Below, one piece after another: positions 1-5,661 of a stretch of 13,292 bases of DNA. The stretch is from an uncultured Veillonellaceae bacterium. Lineage in GTDB: Bacteria; Bacillota; Negativicutes; Veillonellales; Negativicoccaceae. Numbering within the stretch: position 1 is the stretch's first letter; every line of letters starts with the position of its first letter. The notes below the pieces were generated by a model, which was not told the origin of the DNA, searched no databases, and saw only the letters and a list, made by a program, of their open reading frames with translations. Location of the stretch: contig CAMYCX010000034.1 of NCBI GenBank assembly GCA_947254705.1, positions 1 through 13,292 of the forward strand, read 5' to 3'. The position numbers and the translations under genes were made by a program.

Positions 1-55
1 CGATCGTGCCGATGTTAACATGCGGCTTGTTGCGTTCAAAATGTGCTTTTGCCAT
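1..55 (-). CDS. tuf: Elongation factor Tu, N-terminal fragment (cut by window edge)
   Basis: Only the first 18 codons are inside the window. They read MAKAHFERNKPHVNIGTI, the standard bacterial EF-Tu N-terminus leading into the first GTP-binding loop. EF-Tu is the cytoplasmic GTPase that delivers aminoacyl-tRNA to the ribosome. The ATG at 55-53 has a strong Shine-Dalgarno, AAGGAGGA, at 72-65, nine bases upstream, as expected for a very highly expressed gene. A tRNA cluster lies upstream on the same strand, but a short terminator and two candidate promoters stand between it and tuf, so tuf is probably transcribed at least partly on its own. The gene is truncated by the window, not broken. Confidence 0.95.
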   Translation of the reverse strand, partial: MAKAHFERNKPHVNIGTI

Positions 56-99
56 GTGGAAGGTTCCTCCTTAAAGTAAAATGTATGCACGTTAGTATT

Positions 100-142
100 A
101 TTTTATCGTACTTATCATATCACTGCAAGCGAGTAATCACAA
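100..142 (-). promoter_or_regulatory. Two overlapping candidate sigma-A promoters for tuf
   Basis: Two sigma70-type promoters interleave on the minus strand. One has -35 TTGTGA (142-137), a 17-bp spacer and -10 TATGAT (119-114). The other has -35 TTGCAG (128-123), a 17-bp spacer and -10 TAAAAT (105-100). Both would start transcription after the tRNA terminator and before the tuf ribosome binding site. Motif matches and spacing are read directly; activity is inferred. Confidence 0.6.
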
Positions 143-159
143 GTGGGATTTTTTTCCAT

Positions 160-181
160 AAAAAAAGACCTCGCATGAGGT
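160..181 (-). terminator. Short intrinsic terminator after the tRNA cluster
   Basis: On the minus strand ACCTC (181-177), loop ATGC and GAGGT (172-168) form a 5-bp stem, followed by C and seven T. It lies 5 bases after the CCA end of the last tRNA. The stem is short, so some read-through into tuf is plausible. Confidence 0.6.
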
Positions 182-186
182 AAAAG

Positions 187-263
187 TGGTGGCGGCGCAG
201 GGATTTGAACCCCGGACACTGCGGGTATGAACCGCATGCTCTAGCCAACTGAGCTACGCCGCC
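187..263 (-). tRNA. tRNA-Met (CAT), elongator
   Basis: A complete 77-nt cloverleaf. The acceptor stem GGCGGCG/CGCCGCC is fully paired, the anticodon stem TGCGG/CCGCA encloses loop TTCATAC (anticodon CAT), and the T arm is CGGGG/CCCTG with loop TTCAAAT. Discriminator A and CCA are encoded. The paired first base distinguishes it from the initiator at 380-455. The body resembles Bacillus elongator tRNA-Met and not the CAT tRNA-Ile that is modified to read AUA, which usually starts GGACC or similar. It is the last gene of the five-tRNA cluster, four bases after tRNA-Thr(GGT). Confidence 0.93.
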
Positions 264-267
264 GTAC

Positions 268-343
268 TGGAGCTGATGACCGGGATTGAACCGGTGACCT
301 TATCCTTACCAAGGATACGCTCTACCGACTGAGCTACACCAGC
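268..343 (-). tRNA. tRNA-Thr (GGT)
   Basis: A complete 76-nt cloverleaf. The acceptor GCTGGTG/CATCAGC has one G-U pair, the anticodon stem TATCC/GGATA encloses TTGGTAA (anticodon GGT), the discriminator is T and CCA is encoded. It reads ACC and ACU. It is the fourth tRNA of the cluster, and the 36-bp gap from the initiator tRNA (344-379) contains nothing I recognise. Confidence 0.95.
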
Positions 344-379
344 TGATCCGTCGGTTATATCGTACTGCCTGATATGCAT

Positions 380-455
<76 letters not shown>

Positions 456-463
456 ATATGTAA

Positions 464-549
464 TGGTGGAGGGAGAAGGATTCGAACCTTCGAAGGTGAA
501 AACCGGCAGATTTACAGTCTGCTCCCTTTGGCCGCTCGGGAATCCCTCC
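464..549 (-). tRNA. tRNA-Tyr (GTA)
   Basis: An 86-nt class II tRNA with a long variable arm. The acceptor GGAGGGA/TCCCTCC is fully paired and the anticodon stem GCAGA/TCTGC encloses CTGTAAA (anticodon GTA). Discriminator A and CCA are encoded. It reads UAC and UAU, and lies nine bases after tRNA-Thr(TGT) and eight before tRNA-fMet. Confidence 0.96.
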
Positions 550-558
550 ATATGTCAC

Positions 559-634
559 TGGAGCTGGCGATAGGACTTGAACCCACAACCTACTGATTAC
601 AAATCAGTTGCTCTACCGATTGAGCTACGCCAGC
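559..634 (-). tRNA. tRNA-Thr (TGT)
   Basis: A 76-nt cloverleaf. The acceptor GCTGGCG/CGCCAGC is fully paired and the anticodon stem ACTGA/TCAGT encloses TTTGTAA (anticodon TGT). The T stem GTGGG/CCTAT has two G-U pairs. Discriminator T and CCA are encoded. It is first in the cluster. Its wobble U34 in a four-codon box is the class of position modified to 5-methoxyuridine by TrhP and TrmR, whose probable genes lie just upstream. Confidence 0.95.
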
Positions 635-649
635 GTCGTAACAAATTCT

Positions 650-678
650 ATTATAACGAACGCGGGCATGCCTGTCAA
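650..678 (-). promoter_or_regulatory. Consensus promoter of the tRNA operon
   Basis: A perfect -35 TTGACA (678-673), a 17-bp spacer and a perfect -10 TATAAT (655-650), about 15 bases before the first tRNA. Such a full-consensus promoter suits stable RNA. Confidence 0.85.
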
Positions 679-707
679 GGGTCTTTTTCCTGTCTGTCGC
701 TCTCGTA

Positions 708-744
708 TTGACTTTATCAGTATATCATATCCGCCTTGACTTTA
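708..744. repeat. Two 9-bp direct repeats upstream of the tRNA promoter
   Basis: TTGACTTTA occurs at 708-716 and 736-744 (TAAAGTCAA on the minus strand), 28 bp apart. The copies flank the candidate extended -10 at 719-727. They could be a protein-binding site or chance; the repeat is seen, the role is not known. Confidence 0.4.
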
Positions 745-748
745 CCAA
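719..748 (-). promoter_or_regulatory. Weaker second promoter candidate upstream of the tRNA operon
   Basis: An extended -10, TG-A-TATACT (727-719), lies 18 bp after a partial -35, TTGGTA (748-743). It would start transcription in the 121-bp gap between the DUF4911 gene and the first tRNA, upstream of the consensus promoter. No intrinsic terminator is evident after the DUF4911 gene, so the upstream operon may also read into the tRNAs. Confidence 0.35.
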
Positions 749-755
749 GTAAAAA

Positions 756-980
756 TCAAAGTTTTTTCGTTTCTTCCGGCAGCAACGTAATCTCGATCGG
801 CAGATCGGTCACAATCTCCCGCACCAGCGGTGCGGTATCGACGGTGGCGCGTACTTTGACGATGCCGTCCGCACGACTGACAGTGGTCACCACGCCGAGA
901 TGTTCGTAGCCTTCGAGAATCCGGACAAGATAGTTGAGATCTTTCGGCGCCAAACGCAGGTAGACGTCCGCTTCATGCAT
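756..980 (-). CDS. DUF4911 family small protein
   Basis: A 74-residue protein with no signal peptide or membrane segment. The pattern of residues (VYLRLAPKDLNYLVRILEGY, then LGVVTTVSR, then LPIEITLL near the end) matches my memory of the DUF4911 family, small proteins of Firmicutes with no established function. It reads as a compact alpha/beta fold. Its ATG (980-978) lies inside the last codons of trhP, with an 8-nt overlap, so the two are probably translationally coupled, as the last gene of the mltG-trmR-trhP group. The context suggests a link to U32 protein or tRNA modification, but no function can be assigned from sequence. The family call comes from recall, not a search. Confidence 0.8.
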   Translation of the reverse strand: MHEADVYLRLAPKDLNYLVRILEGYEHLGVVTTVSRADGIVKVRATVDTAPLVREIVTDLPIEITLLPEETKKL

Positions 981-2205
981 GGGATACGATCTCCCTTCGC
1001 ATCAGGCTGTGCAGACCGAGCGGCGTCGCAACGGGCATCCGCACGTGCATACGCGGGTGCGGCGCCCGCTCGATCGGTGTCCCGTCTTCGTCGGTCATGC
1101 GTTCAATCCGCTGGGTGATCACTTCCCCTTCGGGGGTGCGAAATTCGACGATTTCTCCGACCGCAAAATGGTTGCGTTGTTCGATCAGCGCTTCACCTGT
1201 TGTCGCGTCATAGCCGAGCACCAGACCGATGAAGTCATGGCTTTGCGTATTCGATGAAGAGGCATAGATTTGATCGTTTTCGCTCGGTCGGCCGACGGCA
1301 AATCCCGTCGTGTACGGACGGTGCGATATTTTTTCCAGTTCCGCATACCATTCGGGGCGCACGTAGTAGTCTTCGCCTTCGCGCAGGTAGGCATCCAGCG
1401 CTTGTCGATATACGCCCGTTACCGTGGCGACATAGTGGGCGCTCTTCATCCGTCCTTCGATCTTGAAGCTGCTGATGCCCGCTTGTGCCATCTGCGGGAT
1501 AAAGGGGAGCATACACAGGTCTTTGGAGTTGAAAATATAGGTGCCGCGTTCATCTTCTTCGACGGGGAAATATTCGCCTGGACGTTCTTCTTCCACCACC
1601 CGATATTTGTAGCGACAAGCTTGAATGCATTGGCCGCGATTGGAATCTCGCGTTTCGGAAAAGTAGTTGCTCAGCAGGCAGCGCCCCGAGTAGGATATGC
1701 ACATCGCTCCGTGAACGAAGCTTTCCAGTTCGATGCCCGTTCGTTCGTAGATCTCACGGGTATCATCGAGGGACACTTCCCGGGCCAGCACGATCCGCTC
1801 GGCGCCCTGATCGCGCCAGAATTGCGCCGCCGCCCAGTTGGTCGTATTCGCCTGTGTCGAGATATGAATCGGCAGGTCGGGCGCCACTTGTCGAGCGATC
1901 GAGAAAATGCCCGCATCGGCCACAATAATCGCGTCAACACCCCAATCCCGCAAGGTACGGACATAGTCCGGCAAGTCCGGCAAGTCCGCATTGTGCGGAA
2001 TGATATTGACCGTCACATAAATCTTTTTGCCGCGTTCGTGTGCATACGCCAAAGCCGCTTTCATTTCCTGTTCGTCAAAATTGCCCCCGTACGCCCGCAG
2101 ACCGAACGCTTTTCCACCCAAATAAACCGCATCGGCGCCATATTCCAAGGCAAACCGCAATTTCTCCGGATTGCCTGCCGGCGCCATCAGTTCCAACTTG
2201 TTCAT
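973..2205 (-). CDS. trhP: U32 family protein, probable tRNA U34 hydroxylation protein TrhP
   Basis: A protein of about 410 residues, usual for the long U32 (YrrO/YegQ) type. It opens with LELMAPAGNPEKLRFAL and the GADAVYLGG motif of the N-terminal barrel. It carries the U32 signature from about residue 160 to 200: E-FVHGAMC, SGRCLLSNYF, NRGQC and QACRY. Cysteines 169, 176, 193 and 231 fall in the order of the 4Fe-4S ligands of the TrhP family; C197 is an extra one. TrhP converts tRNA wobble U34 to 5-hydroxyuridine using prephenate-derived chemistry. These proteins were long called peptidases or collagenases, which I consider a legacy name. Two ATG codons are in tandem; AAGGA lies five bases before the second (2205), which I chose, and the first (2208) gives an ATGA overlap with trmR. 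B. subtilis has two TrhP proteins; only one is here. Confidence 0.88.
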   Translation of the reverse strand: MNKLELMAPAGNPEKLRFALEYGADAVYLGGKAFGLRAYGGNFDEQEMKAALAYAHERGKKIYVTVNIIPHNADLPDLPDYVRTLRDWGVDAIIVADAGIFSIARQVAPDLPIHISTQANTTNWAAAQFWRDQGAERIVLAREVSLDDTREIYERTGIELESFVHGAMCISYSGRCLLSNYFSETRDSNRGQCIQACRYKYRVVEEERPGEYFPVEEDERGTYIFNSKDLCMLPFIPQMAQAGISSFKIEGRMKSAHYVATVTGVYRQALDAYLREGEDYYVRPEWYAELEKISHRPYTTGFAVGRPSENDQIYASSSNTQSHDFIGLVLGYDATTGEALIEQRNHFAVGEIVEFRTPEGEVITQRIERMTDEDGTPIERAPHPRMHVRMPVATPLGLHSLMRREIVSHA

Positions 2206-2798
2206 CATGTTCCTTTCCGTTTCGATACGGAGAGTCCGTCTCCCGTATGATATATCGTCGTCCGATAGCGTGTATCATCGCCCACATAGGCCAAAAACGC
2301 CTGCATGCGGGCCGCGATCGTACGCATACGCCGCGGTACCCGTACCCGCCCTTCCACATAGCCGCGAAACAGGACATTGTCCGCAATGACGGTCGCATCC
2401 GCCGTCAGTTGCGGCTCGATCGCTTGCAAATGCGAGAGGTAGTGCCCTTTCGGCCCGTCCAGGTACAGCAAATCAAACGTGTCCGTCAAGCGGGGCAGAA
2501 TGTCTTCCGCCAATCCGTACAGCAACCGTACCCGCGACCCTAACGGAGTGAGATTATGTCGCGCTTCGAGATAGCGTGCGGCCATTGATTCGACGGTAAC
2601 GATAGTCGCCGTCGGGGCCCATTGTGCCATGAGCCAGGCCGAATACCCGACGCCCGTACCGATTTCCAAAATCCGTTTCGGTGCCGCGTCCCGTACCGCC
2701 GTGGCAAAGACGGATTCTTCTTCCGCCCGTATGAGCGGAATATGTTGTGCCTCGACACGCCGCCGCAGTGCCGCCGTTTTCTCATCCCTGCGGCGCAT
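2205..2798 (-). CDS. trmR: SAM-dependent O-methyltransferase, probable tRNA 5-hydroxyuridine methyltransferase TrmR
   Basis: A 197-residue class I methyltransferase of the COMT-like O-methyltransferase family. SAM-binding motif I is LEIGTGVGYSA (44-54), followed by acidic VTVE at the end of strand 2. DLLYLDGPKGHY (109-120) carries the metal-site Asp114, and IADNVLF (138-144) supplies Asp140 and Asn141. The family binds a divalent metal. The B. subtilis homologue YrrM (TrmR) methylates ho5U34 to mo5U34 in tRNA, and the next gene here is the hydroxylating partner trhP, as in Bacillus. That context is the main reason for the specific name over a generic O-methyltransferase. The start (ATG 2798) overlaps the mltG end by 17 nt and has only a weak ribosome site, so coupling is likely. 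Confidence 0.85.
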   Translation of the reverse strand: MRRRDEKTAALRRRVEAQHIPLIRAEEESVFATAVRDAAPKRILEIGTGVGYSAWLMAQWAPTATIVTVESMAARYLEARHNLTPLGSRVRLLYGLAEDILPRLTDTFDLLYLDGPKGHYLSHLQAIEPQLTADATVIADNVLFRGYVEGRVRVPRRMRTIAARMQAFLAYVGDDTRYRTTIYHTGDGLSVSKRKGT

Positions 2799-3807
2799 CC
2801 GCCGTCACCTGTTCGATGTTCCGTTCATGTTCTTCATACGTTGTCGCAAAGTGGTGATGCCCTTCGGCATCCGCCACAAAATACAGATAGTCCGTTTCCG
2901 GGGCCTGCAACACGGCCTGCATGGAGGCCAATCCGGGCGCGCCGATCGGGCCCGGCGGCAGTCCCGCGTGCAAGTACGTATTATATGCGGATGGAATCTG
3001 CGTATCCGCAATGGCGAGCAACGCTTTCGGCTCACCTAAAATATACTGAATGCTGGCACAGGATTGCAACGGCATGCCGATCGCAAGCCGTTTGCGAAAG
3101 ACGGCGGCAATCAGCGGACGGTCTTGCTCAAATTTCGCCTCTTTTTCCACCAGCGAAGCCAGCGTGATAAAGTCATGCACCGAGTATCCCGCCGCCGCGA
3201 TTTGTTGTCGCAACTCCGGCGTCAGTCGGGTGACCAGTTCCCGGTTCATACGGGCCACCAGTTCCGCTGCGGGGGTCGGTACGTGACATTCATAGGTATC
3301 GGGGAAGATAAATCCTTCCGCCGGAAAATCCGTCGGTACATTGCCGCGCATATCGTCAGGCAAAATGGCCGTCCGGGCGGCGTCCAAAAAGTCCGCTTCC
3401 GTCGTCACGCCGGCCTGTGCCAGTACGCGTGCGGTCTGACGAATCGTAAAACCCTCGGGAATCACCACGAGTATACCTTCTTCTTTCCCGGTTTTGAGTT
3501 CCTGTATGGCCGCCATCGGCGACATGTTCGTATGCAGACGGTAGGTACCTTCCTGCAAGTCGCGCGCCGCACCGCTCAACAGAAGCACCGCACGAAAGAC
3601 CGAGGTATTGGCGATCACACCGTGCGCCGCCAAGGTATCGGCGATTTCACGTCCCGTCATATCGGCGTCAATCCGCACGACAACCGGCGTTGACGGTCGC
3701 CACGGATTCGACCCGTAGCACAACCACACGCCCCCCGTCAGCAACGCAATGGCAATAAGCAAAACGATATAAAGACAGCGGGTGCGGTCGGTAAACGGTT
3801 GTTTCAT
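2782..3807 (-). CDS. mltG: Endolytic peptidoglycan transglycosylase MltG
   Basis: A 341-residue YceG/MltG protein. A short cytoplasmic N-terminus precedes one membrane segment (about 11-31), then an external LysM-like region and the catalytic domain. Conserved pieces include VVIPEGFTIRQTA (114-126), EGFIFPDTY (164-172), ASLVEKEA (217-224, with the likely catalytic Glu221), the LQS-IQY segment, IPSAYNTY and GLPPGPIGAPG. MltG cleaves glycan strands during synthesis and is thought to end their elongation. Where many homologues have Asp-Pro or Asp-Ala after LQS, this one has Cys-Ala; I do not think this affects function. Ribosome site AGGAG is 11 bases before the ATG, a little far. It begins the mltG-trmR-trhP-DUF4911 group, with an extended -10 promoter just upstream. 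Confidence 0.95.
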   Translation of the reverse strand: MKQPFTDRTRCLYIVLLIAIALLTGGVWLCYGSNPWRPSTPVVVRIDADMTGREIADTLAAHGVIANTSVFRAVLLLSGAARDLQEGTYRLHTNMSPMAAIQELKTGKEEGILVVIPEGFTIRQTARVLAQAGVTTEADFLDAARTAILPDDMRGNVPTDFPAEGFIFPDTYECHVPTPAAELVARMNRELVTRLTPELRQQIAAAGYSVHDFITLASLVEKEAKFEQDRPLIAAVFRKRLAIGMPLQSCASIQYILGEPKALLAIADTQIPSAYNTYLHAGLPPGPIGAPGLASMQAVLQAPETDYLYFVADAEGHHHFATTYEEHERNIEQVTADAPQG

Positions 3808-3846
3808 ATCGGTTCACACTCCTGTACATGCAAAATCATCGTGATT

Positions 3847-3855
3847 ATTATATCA
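3847..3855 (-). promoter_or_regulatory. Extended -10 promoter candidate before mltG
   Basis: TG-A-TATAAT, a full extended -10 motif, lies in the 66-bp gap between the radical SAM gene and mltG. I see no convincing -35 at the correct spacing, which an extended -10 can tolerate. It would give mltG-trmR-trhP-DUF4911 a transcript separate from the fab-rnc operon. No terminator is visible after the radical SAM gene. Confidence 0.5.
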
Positions 3856-3873
3856 TAGCCGTTCCGTTCCGCC

Positions 3874-4920
3874 CTAACGCCATGCCGCATTATCTTCCAG
3901 CACGACGACAACGCTGCCGCAATCGTCCGCAACGGTCACCGTTCCTGTCGCTTGCGCGGCATCGGTACACCACGTCACTGTCGATGCCAAGGCCTTCGTC
4001 AATCGGTCCCGTACGGTACCGCGGTAGCCGTACACCTTGCCGGCATCACGCGGTGACAGCGTCACCGTCACCGCCCCCCGACAACGCCGCAAGACGTGCC
4101 GTAACCGTTGCTCGTAGATACGACTGATCACCCGTTCGCCGAATGCGGGATGATACGGTCCCGCGACCAGTCCGTCGCCGCGATCCAGTGCCGCCGTCGC
4201 CTGTAACCCCATGCGAATGACGGGAATTCCGTGTCGGGCCAGGTACGAACGCCACCACGCCGTAATGAGTACGGCCTGTGCCTCCGTCAACGGACGGTAC
4301 GCACCGCGGGCATACTCCGCCGCCAGCTCCGTATCCGCCATCACCAGCACAGGATAAATGCGCACAAAATCGGGCTGCAGTGTCGCTACGCAGCGAATCG
4401 TACGCGCCAATGTCCGCCTTGTATCTCCGTTCAGTCCCGGCAAAAGCTGCAGTCCGACCTGCATCCCGTAGGCCCGCAAAATCGGTACCGCTCGTGCCAC
4501 ATCCGCCGCCGTATGACCTCGTTTCGCCCGCGCCAGTACCCGATCGTCCATACTCTGTACGCCCAACTCGACCGTACGTACTCCGGCGGCATACAACTCG
4601 CCGACGATCTCGTCCGTAATCGCGTCCGGGCGCGTCGAAATGCGGATCGACGTAATCTCTCCCGCCTGCCACGCCGCCGTCGCCGGTGCCAACAGTGCCC
4701 GCATACGCTCACACGGTAAAGCCGTAAAGCTCCCGCCGTAAAACGCGACTTCCCACGCATAGGGCCGTGTTGTGGACGACCGATATGCGGCAATCGTTGC
4801 CGTCACTTGTGCCGGTGTCACCGACTCACGTTCACCCGTGATCCGCCACTGATTGCAAAACGTACACCGATACGGGCAACCGTCATGTGGGATAAACAAC
4901 GGAATAATTGCGTTACGCAT
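3874..4920 (-). CDS. Elp3-like radical SAM protein without acetyltransferase domain
   Basis: A 348-residue radical SAM enzyme. The 4Fe-4S motif C-x3-C-x2-C is at Cys15, Cys19 and Cys22 (GCPYRCTFCNQ). It is followed by the FYGGSFT glycine motif (about 60-66), the STRPDAI strand and ELGVQSMDD, all typical of the Elp3/oxygen-independent coproporphyrinogen-like branch. A C-terminal radical SAM extension follows, ending about residue 348. True Elp3 carries a C-terminal GNAT acetyltransferase domain, which is absent here. Short Elp3-like proteins of this kind commonly sit beside rnc in Clostridia and Negativicutes. The substrate is unknown to me; RNA modification is a reasonable inference from family and neighbours. 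The start fits homologues, with the first Cys at residue 15, but there is no normal ribosome site directly upstream. Confidence 0.88.
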   Translation of the reverse strand: MRNAIIPLFIPHDGCPYRCTFCNQWRITGERESVTPAQVTATIAAYRSSTTRPYAWEVAFYGGSFTALPCERMRALLAPATAAWQAGEITSIRISTRPDAITDEIVGELYAAGVRTVELGVQSMDDRVLARAKRGHTAADVARAVPILRAYGMQVGLQLLPGLNGDTRRTLARTIRCVATLQPDFVRIYPVLVMADTELAAEYARGAYRPLTEAQAVLITAWWRSYLARHGIPVIRMGLQATAALDRGDGLVAGPYHPAFGERVISRIYEQRLRHVLRRCRGAVTVTLSPRDAGKVYGYRGTVRDRLTKALASTVTWCTDAAQATGTVTVADDCGSVVVVLEDNAAWR

Positions 4921-4942
4921 AGTAAAGAAGCGCGATTTTCAT
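4913..4942 (-). CDS. Possible 9-codon micro-ORF between rnc and the radical SAM gene
   Basis: An ATG at 4942-4940 overlaps the rnc stop as ATGA and has GGAG eight bases upstream. It encodes MKIALLYYA and stops at TAA (4915-4913), just inside the radical SAM start. It could carry terminating ribosomes from rnc to the next start. The peptide resembles nothing I know, and chance is a fair alternative. Confidence 0.25.
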   Translation of the reverse strand: MKIALLYYA

Positions 4943-4949
4943 CGCGCTT
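4928..4949 (-). promoter_or_regulatory. Perfect 9-bp hairpin with GAAA tetraloop at the rnc stop codon
   Basis: AAGCGCGAT (4949-4941), loop GAAA and ATCGCGCTT (4936-4928) form a perfect stem capped by a GNRA tetraloop. The rnc stop codon TGA (4941-4939) is at the loop. The stem ends eight bases before the radical SAM ATG (seven lie between) and begins one base after a GGAG. It is followed by CTTT only, so I do not call it a terminator. Folding would bring GGAG to an effective eight bases from the downstream ATG. Confidence 0.6.
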
Positions 4950-5658
4950 GCTCCTGTAACGCCGTCAACGCTTCCCGTGCCGCCTGTTGCGCCGCTTCTT
5001 TTTTGCTTTTTCCCGTGCCGGTACCGTACTGCTCGCCGTTGATATAGACGCCCATATAAAACGTCTTGTCGTGGTCAGGCCCCTCGTCATGTTCCAGTTG
5101 ATAACGGATTTCCGTCTCTCCCTTGGCCTGCACCAATTCCTGCAAATCGGTTTTATAGTCATGCGTATAATTGCCGGCATCAATACGGTCAAGATACATC
5201 TGCAAGTGTGTCAAAATAAATGCCGCCGCCTGCTCGTACGAAGTGTCGATATACACGGCTCCGATAATCGCCTCAAACGCATCCGCCAAAATCGACGCCC
5301 GCGTCCGACCGCCGGTCTGTTCTTCTCCGCGCCCCAAGAGCAAATATTCCCCGACGCGAAAAAACTCCGACCGCGGTGCCAGTGCGCTTTCACATACCAC
5401 ACTGGCCTTTGCCCGGGTCAATTCGCCTTCCGTCCATTCGGGATATTTGAGGAACAGGTACTCACCGATGACCAGATCAAGTACCGCATCCCCCAAAAAT
5501 TCCAATCGCTCATTGTCATGCACATGCTCTTCCCGATGTTCATTCGCATACGAAGTATGTGTCAGCGCCCGATTCAGCAACTCCACATTATGCACCGGGA
5601 TACCTTGCTCGGCGGCAAAAGTGCGCACCTTTTCCAACCGTTTTTCACGTCCGACCAT
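4939..5658 (-). CDS. rnc: Ribonuclease III
   Basis: A 239-residue RNase III of normal length, a cytoplasmic dimer that cuts double-stranded RNA, including rRNA precursors. The catalytic domain carries the signature NERLEFLGD (49-57) with Glu50, Glu53 and Asp57, and DAFEAIIGAVY (126-136) with Asp126 and Glu129; all the metal-binding residues are present. The C-terminal double-stranded RNA binding domain starts about residue 168 (DYKTDLQELVQAKG) and ends with GKSKKEAAQQAAREAL. AGGAG, six bases before the ATG, lies within the last codons of fabF, three bases away. Placement after the fab genes and before the Elp3-like gene is typical of Firmicutes operons. A hairpin spans its stop codon. Confidence 0.97.
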   Translation of the reverse strand: MVGREKRLEKVRTFAAEQGIPVHNVELLNRALTHTSYANEHREEHVHDNERLEFLGDAVLDLVIGEYLFLKYPEWTEGELTRAKASVVCESALAPRSEFFRVGEYLLLGRGEEQTGGRTRASILADAFEAIIGAVYIDTSYEQAAAFILTHLQMYLDRIDAGNYTHDYKTDLQELVQAKGETEIRYQLEHDEGPDHDKTFYMGVYINGEQYGTGTGKSKKEAAQQAAREALTALQEQAR

Positions 5659-5661
5659 GAG

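Noticed and set aside
187..263. CAT tRNA as the lysidine-modified tRNA-Ile
   Set aside because: The acceptor and anticodon stems match elongator tRNA-Met of Bacillus type better than the usual tRNA-Ile(CAT) form.
708..736. Plus-strand promoter starting at TTGACT
   Set aside because: No acceptable -10 lies 16-18 bp downstream, and no plus-strand gene follows.
1966..1988. Tandem 9-bp repeat GTCCGGCAA
   Set aside because: It encodes the LPDLPD stretch of TrhP in frame and has only two copies, so it needs no separate explanation.
1270..2250. Long plus-strand open frame (326 codons) opposite trhP
   Set aside because: It is rich in Arg, His and Phe, has no recognisable domain, and lies wholly opposite a well-supported gene; it reflects GC-rich codon structure.
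4921..4949. Intrinsic terminator after rnc
   Set aside because: The hairpin is strong but is followed only by CTTT and then the next start codon, so the tract is too short to call a terminator.
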